Below are positions 1 to 11,953 of a DNA stretch of 64,000 nt, piece by piece. Made by a program: the position numbers and the translations under genes. The notes under the pieces are model-generated. The model had not been told where the DNA came from. It did not search any database and saw only the letters and a program-made list of their open reading frames with translations. The DNA is from Musa acuminata AAA Group (taxonomy: Eukaryota; Streptophyta; Magnoliopsida; Zingiberales; Musaceae). The first letter of the stretch is position 1. Every line of letters starts with the position of its first letter. The DNA lies in the NCBI RefSeq assembly GCF_036884655.1, contig NC_088345.1, forward strand, positions 29,076,001 to 29,140,000. Reading direction: 5' to 3'.

Positions 1-1267
1 ACTTGCTACCAACCTCGAATTTCTTCAAGGTGTCCTTAAGTAGCAAGTTTTCCTTTTGGAGAGTTTCTAGATCATGGCATTTTATGCATGAACCTAAACT
101 ATCATGACATTCGGTTTTTAACTTATCGAAATTACAAGTAAGACTATCATGCTCCTTTTTTAGCAATTTATATTTTCTACTAATAATCTTGTATTCATCA
201 AATAAGTCATGGAAGGCATTTAATAATTCATCAAATGATAAATCTGCATCTATTAAATTCGTTACCTCCTCTCCGATGGCCATTAAGGCATAATGAGCAA
301 CTTGCTCGGTGTTGGACTCCCCTTCTTCGGGGGCGCTCGAGTCATCCCATGTTGCTTTGAGCGCCGTCTTCTTTGATGTTCTCTTTTTGACTTGGGGACA
401 ATCACTCTTGTAGTGTCCCGGCTTTTTGCACTCATAGCAAATAACTTGGTCCTTCTTGGGTTCAAGTTTATTTTTTGTGTCATTCTTAAACTTGTTTCTT
501 TTAATGAATTTTTTAAATTTTCTTGTTAGAAGTGCCAAGTCATCATCACAGTCCTCATCACTTGAGTTTTCTCTCAAGTGGTCTTTTGATGTTCTAAGTG
601 TCATATCCTTCCTGTTCTTTAGAAGGATGTCTTCTTGCTCTTCATGAGCTTTGCAAGTCATCTCATAGGTCATTAATGATCTGATTAGTTCTTCAAGAGG
701 AAAGTTGTTTAGATCTTTCGCCTCTTGAATAGCAGTGACTTTAGGATCCCAACTCTTAGGAAGGGATCTTAGAATCTTATTTACGAGCTCAAAATCTGAA
801 AAACTTTTTCCGAGTCCTTTTAGACCGTTGACGACATTCGTGAAACGGGTAAACATGTCGCCAATAGTCTCACTCGGTTTCATCCGTAAAAGTTCGAAAG
901 AATGTAACAAAAGATTGATTTTTGACTCTTTCACTCTACTTGTGCCTTCGTGAGTCACTTCGAGTGTGTGCCAAATATCAAATGTGGTTTCACAAACCGA
1001 AACACGGTTGAACTCGTTTTTATCAAGCGCACAAAATAAGGCATTCATAGCCTTTGCATTAAGAGCGAAAGCCTTCTTCTCCAATTCATTACAATCAATC
1101 ATTGGAAGAGAAGACTTCAAAAATCCATTTTCGACAAGATTCCAAAGTTCAAAATCCATAGAAATAAGAAAGATCCTCATTCGGGTCTTCCAATAGGTGT
1201 AGTCCGTCCCATTGAACATGGGTGGACGTGTAATAGAATGGCCCTCTTAGTTTCCGGTGTATGCCAT
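1..1267 (-). pseudogene. Gag of element A (copia type, N-terminal 420 or so codons)
   Basis: This is the capsid/nucleocapsid precursor of a Sirevirus. The start at 1267 (MAYTGN...) matches the gag starts of elements F, I and K and lies about 50 bases after the primer site. The N-terminal copia Gag domain (FNGTDYTYWKTRMRIFL-like) spans about 1220-620. One CCHC knuckle (CYECKKPGHYKSDC) is at about 400-440, and a coiled-coil-rich stretch (about 60-260) precedes the window edge. Codon 7 is TAA (1247-1249) where element I has CAA, the only stop I see. An in-frame ATG soon after could restart translation, so function is uncertain. The frame is open to base 1. Confidence 0.8.
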
Positions 1268-1303
1268 CTCTCTTGGGTTTTAATCCGTTTGAGAGTTAAC
1301 CCC

Positions 1304-1315
1304 GCTCTGATACCA
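1304..1315 (-). promoter_or_regulatory. Primer binding site of element A (tRNA-iMet)
   Basis: On the minus strand this reads TGGTATCAGAGC, complementary to the 3' end of plant initiator methionine tRNA. It starts two bases after the LTR end, the usual place for priming of minus-strand DNA synthesis. Confidence 0.9.
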
Positions 1316-1886
1316 ATTGTTAGGATCAAGAGCACTAAGAGGGGGGGGGTGAATTAGTGCAGCGGAAAACCTTCTACGATTAAAAAAACTACGTTCGTTC
1401 GATAAAAGTGATTTCAGTAAGAAAGCCTGATTCGTAAATCACTTTAACATTTGATTAAGCGAGATGCAGCAAAGATATAAATGCAGTTTGCAGTTATGGT
1501 TCAAATCAGATAGTAGGCATAAACTGAAATATGATATTCGTACGAAAAAACTGATTTACGTCTAAATGCAGATTTATAAATCACTTGATTAAGCGAGATG
1601 CAGTTAAAGCAAGGATATAAAGGCAGTTTGCAGTTATGATTGAAATCAAGATGTAAACGCAAACTGAAATATGATGATCGTACGATGAAACTGATTTACG
1701 TCTAAACGTCGATTCGGAAAGTGCAAAGCTTGAAACCTGATCGTATATGCGCAGAAAGTAGTAAGCTTTTGAGGAGATTTGCAGTAAGGATAAGATGCTC
1801 AAAGTAAATGCAAACCGAGATTTAGAGTGGTTCGGTCAATCTTGACCTACTCCACTTTTGGCTTCCTCCACCGACGAGGTCACCGA

Positions 1887-4329
1887 TGTTAGGATCAAGA
1901 GCACTAAGAGGGGGGGGGGTGAATTAGTGCAGCGGAAATCTTTCAGCGATTTAAAAATGAAAGCTGCGTTCGTCCGATAAAAACGATTTCTATGTAAAAG
2001 CCGATTCTAAGATTACTTAAGATTAAGCGCAGTTTACGTCTAAGCACAGTTTACGTCTAAACTGAGTTTGTGTCTAAACACAGTTTGCGTCTAAGCGCAG
2101 TTTAAGCATAAGTATAAAGACAATGTGGTGCTATTGTACAGCTCAAAAAGTAATCTGCAAAAAGCAGATTTACGTCTAAACGCAGATTTACGTCTTAATG
2201 CAGATTTACGTCTTAAACGCAGATTTACGTCTGAACTTTGAAACTCGTTTGTATACTCGCAGAAGGCAGTATGCAGTTGAAATCAAGACGTAAACGTAAA
2301 CTGAAATCTGATGATTGTGCGAGGAAAGCCGATTTACGTCTAAATGCAGTTTTACGTCTAAATGTTGAAACTCGTTCGTAAAATTACAGAAGACATTTTG
2401 CAGTTATAAATAGAATCAAAATGTAAATGTAAACTGCAAGGAAACTCGTTCGTAAAAGCGCAGAAGACAGTTCGCAGTTATAAACAGATTCAAGACGTAA
2501 ATGTAAGTTGCAATGTAAAGATAGTACGAAAACACCTATTGACGTCTGAATCCAGATTTGGAAAGATTAGAACTTAGAAACTTGTTCGTAAAAGCGCAGA
2601 GAGAAGTAGCTATGTAGGAGGTTTGCAGTAATGATAAAGTGCTCAAAATAAACGCAAACCAGAGATTTAGAGTGGTTCGGTCAGTCTTGACCTACTCCAC
2701 TTTTGGCTTCCTCCACCGGCGAGGTCACCGACGTCAACTAGGGGCCTTCCTTCAATAGGCGAAGGCCAACTGCCCTTTTACAGTTTCTCTCCTTTTGACG
2801 GGCTCAGGAGACAACCCTTACAGATCCTTTCTCTCCTCTCTTTACAACTCAAGACTTGAAGAACAGAAAAGAGGAGAACTTTTGGACTTTACACAAATTT
2901 GAGCTCTTAGAATCACTGAAAAGATCAAGAATTCGGTGTGGATCTATATCCCTTCAGTGTTGAATGGGTGGGGGGTATTTATAGGCCCCAACCCAATTCA
3001 AATTTGGAGCTCAAAACGATCAAATCCCGGAATTTCGGGATCAGGCGGTTGCACCTCCTGACTGGAGATGTTGCACCGCCTGGCAGAGCTCGGAGACTGA
3101 GCCCAGGCGGTTGCACCTCTCTGTCAGGGAGGTTGCACCGCCTGAGTCTGGCTCGGTGACTGAGCCCCAGGCGGTGCCACCTCTTGACTGAGGCGGTTGC
3201 ACCTCTCTGCCAGAGCTCGAAGACCGAGCTCAGGCGGTGCTACCTCTTTATCAGGGAGGTTGCATCGCCCAGTCTAGCTCGAAGACTGAGCTCTGGGCGG
3301 TTGCATCTCTTGGCTGGGGCGGTTGCACCGCCCAGTCTCGCTGGGAGACTTAGCCTGGGCGGTGCTACCTCCCTGCCTGGGCGGTTGCACCTCTTTCACT
3401 ATTTCAGCTCACTTGGTTTGGCTCCAAACTTGGTCCAAACCAGTCCGAACTTGGGCCTAATTGGCCCCTACTTGGGTTATAGGATTAACACCTAATCCTA
3501 ACCTTAATTAACATGCTAACTATGAATTTAAAGATATTTTCTAAGCTATTACAAAGTCCGCAAGTCAAGACTCCTTCTGGTGAGCTTCCGGCAAACTTCC
3601 GGCGGTCTTCCGATGAACTCTCGGAAACCATTCTGCGGACTCCCGGCAAGCCTCTAGACTTCACGATTTGATCTTAACGAGTTCCAACGAGCTTCTTCGG
3701 CAAGCTCCGATCTTTCTCGGCGAGCTCCGCGAACTTCCAACGAACCTTCCAGTGAGCTTTCGAAAAACCCTTCGGCAAGCTCCCAACTCATTCTCGGCTA
3801 GTTCCGGTAGCATTCCCGACGAACCTTCGGACTTCCGTCGAACTCTCGAACTCGCAACAAATCCCTCGTGCTTGACTCCGACACTTTGTTTCGCTTTATG
3901 TCTTCATCGTTATCATAGTTAATCCTGCACAACAAAACAAAACTTCGATTGAGACAATTAATCCTTAGCAATTAACCAAGTTGTCCGATATGTCATTGGT
4001 CTCTCGACGCTTCGTCCGATTCTTCGGCGCATCGTCCTCTCCTGCAGCCTATTGCCCAATCGGCTAGTTGACTCCGCAACTCCGATATCCTTGGCACAAT
4101 ACCCGCTCTTCTTGGCCCGATGCCCGAGTCCACGGCCCGAAGCCTTCTGTCGATACATCGACCGATCCACTAGCCCGACGTCCAATCTTCTGACATGTTC
4201 CTTCGGCACAACATGATTTTCCTGCTTTAATTGTCTCATCCTGATCGAAGCATCCTGCGTCACTCAAAACACAGATTAAATCATAAACATATATCAAGTA
4301 GTTTCATCATCAAAATACGAGATTCAACA
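1887..4329 (-). mobile_element. Solo LTR (2,443 bp) nested in the LTR of element A
   Basis: It begins TGTTAGGATC and ends GATTCAACA (plus-strand reading), the same termini as the LTR of A. It is flanked on both sides by ACCGA (1882-1886 and 4330-4334), a perfect 5-bp target duplication. With no internal region between the two flanks, this is a solo LTR made by LTR-LTR recombination after insertion. The TATA box is at 2977-2983. It is much longer than A's own LTR, partly through the repeats at 2026-2240. Confidence 0.92.
2026..2240 (-). repeat. 17-18 bp minisatellite in the solo LTR
   Basis: About ten degenerate tandem units read like GCAGTTTACGTCTAAGC or GCAGATTTACGTCTAAAC. They lie on the U5/R side of the LTR. 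Larger arrays occupy the same place in the LTRs of element I. Confidence 0.75.
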
Positions 4330-5456
4330 ACCGACGTCAACTAGAGGCCTTCCTTCAATAGGCGAAGGCCAACCACCCTATTACAGTTTCACTACTTTTG
4401 ATGGGCTTAGGAGACAACCCTTACAGAATTTTCTCTCCTCTCTTTAAAGATCAGAACTTGGAAGAAAAGAGGGAGAAGAACTTTTGGCCTTTACAACAAT
4501 TTTGAGCTCTAAGAATCACAGAATAAGATCAGGATTTCAGTGTGCTTTGAGTGCCCTTTCAATGTTGAAAGGGTGAGGTATTTATAGGCCCCATCCCAAT
4601 TTGAATTTGGAGCTCAAAACTGTCAATTCCCAGAATTCCAGGATCTGGCGGTTGCACCTCCTGACTGAGGCGGTTGCACCGCCTGGCAAAGCTCGAAGAC
4701 TGAGCCTCTGGGCGGTGCCACCTCTGTCAAGGGCGGTTGCACCTCCTGCTAGAGCTCGAAGACCGAACTGAGGCGGTGCCACCACCTGACGGGCTGAGCC
4801 GCTGCCTGACTGAGGCGGTTGCACCGCTCAGCCTGAGCTCGGAGATCGAGCCCAGGCGGTGCCACCTCCTTGCTGGGGCGGTTGCACCGCCCAGTCTCGC
4901 TCGGAGACTGAGCCCAAGCGGTGCCACCGCTTGGCTTGGGTGGTTCAACTGCCTGGCAGAAATCAGGGTCCGAATGCGTTGATCCATTCGGCCCAATTGC
5001 CCCAAGATTAAGTTAATGGGATCTCCTCCCATTTCTAACTTAATCATTGTGCTAACTACGATATTCCCTATAATATTTACTGCAACTTGCTTCGATGCGT
5101 CAATCGCTTCTTCCGGCAAGCTTCCGGCGAACTTTCGTCGATCATCCAATGAACCCTTGGTGATGCTCCTACGGACTTCCGGCAAACTCCTGGACTTGCG
5201 ACAATCCACTTGGCAAGTTCCGACAAGCTTCTTTGGCAAGCTCATGGACTTCTCGGATTTGTTTCCGCAGAACCTCCGACGACTGTCTGAACTTCCATCG
5301 AACTCTCGAACTCCCAACGTGATCATTGTCTTGACTCCGGCGCAACTCCTGCTGCATATCTTACTTTCATCGTAGTTAATCCTGCACACTTATCTCAATA
5401 TATAGATTTGATAACAAATGACAATTGACTTCATCATCAAAATCTAAGATTCAACA

Positions 5457-6427
5457 GGTGCCACCACTCAGTCCAGCGGTGCCACCACTCGGTTCTCGGC
5501 TTCTAGGCGGTGCCACTACCTACACTATTTCAGCTCACTGGTTGGGCTCCAAACTTAGCCCAAACCAATTCGAACTTGGGCCCAATTGGCCCCTACTTGG
5601 CTTATAGGATTAACACCTAATCCTAACCCTAATTAACGTGCTAAATGTGAATTTATAGACATTTCCTAAGCTATTACAAAGTCCGCAAGTCAAGACTTCT
5701 TCTGGTGAGCTTCCGGCAAACTTCTAGCGGTCTTCTGATAAACTCTCGGAAACCATTCTACGAACTCCCGGCAAGCTCCTAGACTTCGCAATTTGATATT
5801 GGCGAGTTCCAACGAGCTTCTTCGGCAAGCTCCGATCTTTCTCGGTGAGCTCCGCGAACTTCCAACGAACCTTCCGGCGAGCTTCCGAAAAACCCTTCGG
5901 CAAGCTCCCTACTCATTCTTGGCTAGTTCCGGCAGCATTCCCGACGAACCTTCGGACTTCCGTTGAACTCTCGAACTCGCAACGAATCCTTCGCGCTTGA
6001 CTCCGACACTTTGTTTCGCTTTATGTCTTCGTTGTTATCATAGTTAATCCTGCACACACAAGCCAAAACTCTACTCCGATCTAGACAATTATTACAACGC
6101 AAATTGACATTCTGTTGCCCGACACGTCATTGGTTGGCGCTTCGTCCGATTCTTCAGTGCATTGTCCTCTCTTGCAGCTTGTTGCCCAATCGATAGTTGA
6201 CCTCCGCAACCCCGATATCCTTGGCGCAATTCTGCTCTCCTTGGCCCGATGCCTGACGTCAGAAGCCTTCTGCCATCTAATATCCTGACGTGATCTCCTC
6301 CGGCACAATGTCAATTCCTCCTGCGTCAACTGTCTAATCCTGATCGAGTAGACCTGCATCACTTAAAATACAGTTAAACATCTAAACACAATCAATTAGT
6401 TTCATCATCAAAATTTGAGATTCAATA
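5457..6427 (-). repeat. 3' LTR of element B, right-hand part
   Basis: It aligns by eye with 10960-11953 of the 5' LTR, including the GCGGTGCCACC motifs, the TTCCGGC-type repeats (5700-5990) and the terminus. The end reads GATTCAATA instead of GATTCAACA, a C-to-T change in the terminal CA. The missing part should lie beyond element A, left of the window. Confidence 0.85.
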
Positions 6428-9310
6428 ATCTCCCCCTTTTTGATGATGACAACTAATTGATGACTAACAGAGTTAACCTGAACTCCCCGAAGTTTAACCA
6501 AACTCCCCCTATCAATATGTCATTGATAGAACACTTGGATTATCCCAAATCCAAGCAACATTCATCACATGTTATGAAAAACATTTAAACCATCATGCAA
6601 ATATATATAAAATATTCAATTCAATGCATGAAGTCATCAATATACTTCTCCCCCTATGTCATCAACAAAAGGAAAAGTAGCTCTAGCTATTTTAAAAGAT
6701 ATGCAAATTTTTGTAACATGAAGCTAGATTTTCATCACAATAGATAAGCACAAAAGCATAACAAGATTCTTAAGTTCAATCATGGCAATTCAACACTTGC
6801 TTCTTGTGCAAGATTGCACTTTGCTTTTCTTTGCATGTTCTAACTAGCAAAAGCTTTCTCTCCTTTGTTTTTGTCGAAAAGAAGGGAAGAGTACAAGCTA
6901 GCCAGCATTTGCCTTGAGCTAGCAATCTTTCTCCCCCTATGTCATTACCAAAAAGAAGGAGAGGAACCAATGATTTAGACTTTTACATAAACTATGAATT
7001 TGCATCAATCAATATTTCAATCATCACATGATATAAACAAGACAACAATGCAAATAAATCATGCCATGAAAGACATCAATTGTTAAACATGATATGATAA
7101 TAGTCTCAAAAATTTCAATTTGCGATACATGTGATACATTGTGATACACTAAAAAATTTAATTCGATGCTTTTAAGGATATCAACCTATTTTTGATACAA
7201 AGCATGGCAAGAGCAATTATATTGCAAGTTTTCTAAGTTTTGCATTTTTTGCTTCTTTCGAGATAGCAATTCTTTGCTTCTCTTTAGATTGCAAGGTTTG
7301 CAATTCATTGGTAGTGTTCATGATAGCAAGTTATTTCAATGAAATGATCGAGCTAGCAAATTTTCCTTCCTTAGAAATATGCAGGCTAGTAAACTAACTC
7401 CCCCTTCATCATTATCAAAAAGAAGGGAGAAATCAATAGCTAAAAATTTTAATCATTATACAAGCCATATTACAAAATCATGTCATGATATCAAGAAAGT
7501 TCAAGAAGGACATGATTCATTTGACAAATCTTTTTAATAGAGCAAAAGAATTATACAACCAAGGATTATGATTAAAATATATCAATATCATAGATCAAGT
7601 CATGATTCGTGATTCATCATAAAGCAAATTAATGTTCAATCATCACATAAGGCATTTAAAGAATTTTTGAAACATAGGAGAATGATTAATTTAAGCATGC
7701 AATGTTTCAATCAAATTCAAGTCATGAATACCAATACTTTCATATTGTGAGTATCAATTCATGAATACCAAAAGATATTATTTGTGATTCTAGTTTTGCA
7801 AGATCAAGATTATGATTTAGATAAAATTCATTCAAATCAAATCGTTAACTTGAAACTCATAATCAAGTCATCAAAATCAATTTCGAGATTCACAAAATAT
7901 CATGAAATCATTAATCTTGATCAGATAGGAAAAGTATTTTTTAAGTGATTCTTCTTCATCTAAGCATGCCTTAGTCTTTATATGTCAAATCAAGATAAGC
8001 ATGAAAGTTCAAGACGTAAAGGCAAAATCTTATAAAATAACTCATCAAGCAAGATTTTAAACATTTATTTTCAAGCCATATAAAGAGTAAGTTAAGGATT
8101 CAATTATCTCATGTCATGAATTCCAATAGGCATCTCAAATTATCAACATCACAATAAAAAGATATTTCAAAAAGATATATCGATAAGTGATTCATTTGTA
8201 TCATTTTATTCATTCGGAAGATTCTCCTCTTTGGTAAATAAATTTAGGAGAACAAAATGAATTAAGGGAGATATAAGATGATTGAAGCATTGAACATGAT
8301 TCATATTTAAAATGTGTCTCATGTCATAAGTATGAATCAAGCATTTGTGAAATCTGAAATCATCCTCAAATCACATTCAATAAATTCATATATGACAAGC
8401 ATAGATTTATTGAAAAGTCGATAAGATAGAGGATCACATTTCATTTTTATAAATTTCTATTCATGTGATTTGCTTCTTATAAGGATGCCTTTACCTTTAA
8501 TAAAACAAGTGTCAACATTTAAGACAAAAAGGTAAATTTCGTAAAACAAATCATCAAGCATGATTCCATGATAACATCCTTTTAATATCTTGATATTCAT
8601 CATCAAGTATGATTTCAAAAAGTATGTTCAAGAGAAATCATTAAGACCAAATGCATGATACACTCATTTATTTTCAAAATATTCATCATGTTTATTTTGA
8701 TGAGATTCACAAGATCGGTAAAATAAATTCATTAATCTCAATAGGATAGAAAATTCATTTCCATTTCATACAATTGATTTCATGTGAGGGTATTCAAGTC
8801 TTTTGTGAAAATATGTATCATCATTTAAAATCGAAACATAAGTTCTGTCATGAAGCCGTCAAGACCAAACACATCATGATATCACATCTATCATCAAAAG
8901 ACTATCAAGAAATTCATACATAAATGTACATGCACTATGTCATCTTAATATGTCATGAGAATGTCATCTTAATTCGTCATAAAAACGATTAGACCAAAAA
9001 TATGTTAATCTAAAATGAGAGTTTCAAATCAACATTTATTTCAAAAACTCATGCATGACATAAAATCATCAAGATACACATGCATGGATTAATCCTAAGC
9101 ATTATCACATATCATATAATTATCATCTCTAATGTTGCATACATCATTCAACATTTCAAAACATAACATGCATGAAACCTTAGCAATATACTTTTCATGA
9201 TCAAAATTTTAATTTTTCAAAGATGCTAAAAAGAAAAACATGATATAATTTTTGAAAAACAATTTTTTTTTCCTATTCCTACTATCTAAATTAAGCACTT
9301 GTGAAAAACT
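6428..9310 (-). other. AT-rich non-coding interior of element B
   Basis: It has no long ORF on either strand and is rich in ATGAT, TCATGA and CAAGAT words. The true polypurine tract is at 6428-6443. Copies of a polypurine-like motif (minus strand: ATGACATAGGGGGAGA or similar) recur at 6645-6672, 6928-6959 and 7398-7425. The same kind of DNA fills 12474-13664 of element C and 61144-63952 of element K. Confidence 0.7.
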
Positions 9311-10252
9311 TCAAGTAATTTCAAAATAATTCAAGAGAATTGAGTTACTTACCTTGTAGTCGAATCCCGTCAAAGCCCAATTCATCATTTCACCTTTGGA
9401 AGTTCTTGATTCATCCTTGGTTACCTTCCTCTTCTTTGGCATCTTCCTCCGTTCAAGTTCATTGTTTATTTTAGATTTTTATTTAATCGACTTATTAAGA
9501 TTTAGTGTTCGAAGTTTAAGTTCATCATTGTCCTCATCACTTGAGTCATCGCTCAAGTAGTATTCATTTGTCCGGAGTTTCAAATCCTTCCTATTCTTTG
9601 GAAGGTGGTTCAAGTGCTCATCGGGTTCAAAATGTTTCAAAAGTGTCATTTTATAGGTCATTAATGACCCGATTAATTCTTCTAATGGAAAATCATTTAA
9701 TTTTTTTATCTCTTGTTTTGCGGTTATTTTAGGATCCCACCTGTTTGGAAGGGATCTTAAGATCTTGCTTACGAGATCAAAATTCAAAAAAGATTTACTA
9801 AGAACTTTTAGATTATTGACGACATCCATGAAACGGGTGTACATGTAGCCTATAGTCACGCTTGGTTGCATTCGAAAAAGCTCAAAAACATGCAATAAAA
9901 TGTTAACTTTTGAGTCTTTGACTCTACTAGTTCCCTCATGTGTGATTTCAAGTGTTCGCCAAATATCAAAAGCCGTTTCGCACATAGAAATCTGATTGAA
10001 CTCATTTTTGTCCAAAGCGCAAAATAAGGCATTCATAGCCTTTGCGTTTTAAGAAAAATACTTCTCCAAATTCGACCATTCGTTCATCGGTTTAGAGGGA
10101 AGTTGAAAACCGTTTTCAACAATATTCCATAAATCCAAATTCATAGAAATCAAGAAAACTCTCATTCGAGTTTTTCAAAAAGTGTCGTCCAATCTGTTAA
10201 ACAACTGTGGACGAACAACCAATAAGCCCTCTTGAAAGCCATGAAGAGCCAT
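9311..10252 (-). pseudogene. Knuckle-less Gag of element B
   Basis: The start at 10252 (MALHGFQEG...) corresponds to MAYAGNQEG in element K. The copia Gag core follows (ALDKNEFNQISMCETAFDIW, YMYTRFMDVV). Where autonomous relatives have CCHC zinc knuckles, this protein goes from an acidic DDSSDEDNDE stretch (about 9500-9550) to a short basic segment and then a tail ending NYFEIT before a TGA at 9311-9313. The tail also ends the Gag of C and K. Two stops near the N terminus (about 10040-10180) and a TAA at 9479-9481 break the frame; 9482-10036 is open. Confidence 0.78.
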
Positions 10253-10288
10253 TTCTCTTGGGTGTAAATCCGAAATGAGAAATACCGA

Positions 10289-10300
10289 ACTCTGATACCA
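10289..10300 (-). promoter_or_regulatory. Primer binding site of element B
   Basis: The minus strand reads TGGTATCAGAGT, a one-base variant of the tRNA-iMet complement, two bases from the LTR end. Confidence 0.85.
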
Positions 10301-10302
10301 AT

Positions 10303-11953
10303 TGTTAGGATCGGAGCGGCATTAAGAGGGGGGCGTGAATTAGTGCAGCGGATTAAAACTTGTTAATTTGAAAACGATTTCGTAAATGCGTAAAGATTTC
10401 AATTCGTCAATGACTTGGAGAAAGTAGCTTGAGTAAAGTGAGAAGATGAAAACCGAAAGCTTGCTATAATGTAAATAACAGTTTCAGAAAAGTAAATACT
10501 CACACATTAAAGGAACACATCAATTTAAAGTGGTTCGGTCAAAATGACCTACATCCACTTGCGAAGCTTTCTTCAATGAGGCTCCCAACTTCCACTAGCA
10601 AATCACTTTGAAGGGGAAGGACAAATACCCCTCTTACAACCTTTTTACAAGTGGTTCACACTCTTACAAATTTTTCAAAGAGAAAGAGGGAGGTGAACAC
10701 TTAAGCTATTGAAAACAAGACTTTTGCTAAAGCTTTTCTCAATTTCTAACTTCCCAAAGGTTGTGTTCTCTACTGAGAATTTCGGGGTATTTATAGGCTC
10801 CAAAGGGATTCAAATTTGGGCTCCAAATTTTGAATTCTCTTAGGTTTCCGAGGCTGGTAGTGCCACCACCTATTAGTGTCTGACATTGACAGTGTACTGG
10901 CGGTGCCACCGCCCAGTCCGACGGTCCCATCGTCGGACCTCTCGGGTGTTGGGTGATGCCACCGCTCAATCCAGCGGTGCCACCGCTTGGTTCTCGGGTT
11001 CTGGGCGGTGCCACTACCTAATCTGGCGGGGCCACCGCCTACACTATTTCAGCTCACTGGTTGGGCTCCAAACTTGGCCCAAACCAGTTCGAACTCGGAC
11101 CCAATTGGCCCCTACTTGGGTTATAGGATTAATAGCTAATCCTAAACCTAATTAATGTGCTAAATATGAATTTAAAGACATTTCCTAAGCTATTACAAAG
11201 TCCGCAAGTCAAGACTTCTTCCGACGAGCTTCCGGTGAACTTCCGGCGGTCTTCTGGTAAACTCTCAAAAACCATTCTACAGACTCCCGGCAAGCTCCTA
11301 GACTTCGCGATTTGATCTTAGCAAGTTCCAACAAATTTCTTTGGTAAGCTCTGATCTTTCTCGGCGAGCTTCGCGAACTTCCAATGAACCTTTCGGTGAG
11401 CTTCCGAAAAACCCTTCGGCAAGCTCCCTACTCATTCTCGGCTAGTTCCAGCAGCATTCCCGACGAACCTTCAGACTTCCGTCAAACTCTCGAACACGCA
11501 ACAAATCCTTCGCGCTTGACTCTAACACTTTGTTTCGCTTTATGTCTTCGTCGTTATCATAGTTAATCCTGCACACACAAGCCAAAACTCTACTACGATC
11601 TAGACAATTATTACAACGCGAATTGACATTCTGTTGCCCGGCATGTCATTGGTTGGCGTTTCGTCTGATTCTTCAGTGCATCGTCCTCTCTTGTGACTTA
11701 TTGCCTAATCGACGGTTGACCTCCGCAACCCCGATATCCTTGGCGCAATTCCACTCTCCTTGGCCTGATGCCCGATGCCCGACGTCCGAAGCCTTTTGCC
11801 ATCCAATATCCTGACGTGATCTCCTCCGACACAACGTCAATTTCTCCTGCGACAACTGTCTAATCCTGATCGAGTAGACCTACATCACTCAAAATACAGT
11901 TAAACATCTAAACACAATTAATTAGTTTCATCATCAAAATCTGAGATTTAATA
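10303..11953 (-). repeat. 5' LTR of element B (1,651 bp)
   Basis: Bounded by TGTTAGGATCGG at the left and GATTTAATA at the right; the right terminus is mutated from GATTCAACA. TATA box at 10789-10795. A perfect hairpin motif GGCGGTGCCACCGCC is at 10899-10913, with further variants to 11040, and TTCCGGC-type repeats run from 11210 to 11510. It belongs to the same LTR subfamily (GGAGCGGCA terminus) as element F. Confidence 0.88.

Larger units (their letters stand above)
1..5456 (-). mobile_element. Element A: Sirevirus-type Ty1/copia retrotransposon, 5' part
   Basis: The part in view is, read leftwards on the minus strand, the 5' LTR, a primer binding site and a gag that runs off the left edge. 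Protease, integrase and reverse transcriptase would lie outside the window. A sits inside the 3' LTR of element B, whose sequence resumes at 5457. The right-hand flank GGTGC (5457-5461) is the expected 5-bp target duplication, but the left copy is not in view. Confidence 0.85.
1318..5456 (-). repeat. 5' LTR of element A, interrupted by a solo LTR
   Basis: In minus orientation the LTR begins TGTTGAATCT (5456) and ends CCTAACA (1318). Without the nested solo LTR and its duplicated target it is 1,691 bp (1318-1886 plus 4335-5456). U3 holds GGCGGT/ACCGCC hairpin motifs (about 4640-4950) and degenerate TTCCGGCGAACT-like repeats (about 5100-5310). The TATA box is at 4580-4586 (TATAAAT on the minus strand). 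A run of 9 G (plus strand) lies about 20 bases from the LTR end. Confidence 0.88.
5457..11953 (-). mobile_element. Element B: non-autonomous gag-only Sirevirus relative (TR-GAG-like)
   Basis: It has LTRs at both ends (5457-6427, cut by element A, and 10303-11953), a primer site next to the right LTR and a polypurine tract next to the left one. The 3.9-kb interior holds only a gag (9311-10252) and AT-rich DNA. No protease, integrase, reverse transcriptase or RNase H motif can be found. It inserted into the gag of element C, where GTACA (11954-11958) is probably one copy of the target duplication. The plan matches terminal-repeat retrotransposons with a GAG domain. Element K has the same layout. 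Confidence 0.85.

Noticed and set aside
1341..1349. G or C runs near LTR ends as transcription terminators
   Set aside because: These are eukaryotic elements with polymerase II transcripts. The runs are a constant part of the LTR and no terminator logic of the bacterial kind applies.
4582..5389. Minus-strand ORF of 220 codons and similar ones in LTRs (for example 53226, 24118, 30981)
   Set aside because: They lie on U3 repeat arrays, overlap others in different frames and change frame between LTR copies.
9340..9370. A strong 5' splice-site look (AAG-GTAAGT, minus strand) at the end of the gag homology in B, suggesting that the AT-rich interior is an intron
   Set aside because: C and K have GAG-GTAATC there and the site is coding in F. 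The reading frame runs through it to a stop shared by all three copies, so simple coding sequence explains it.
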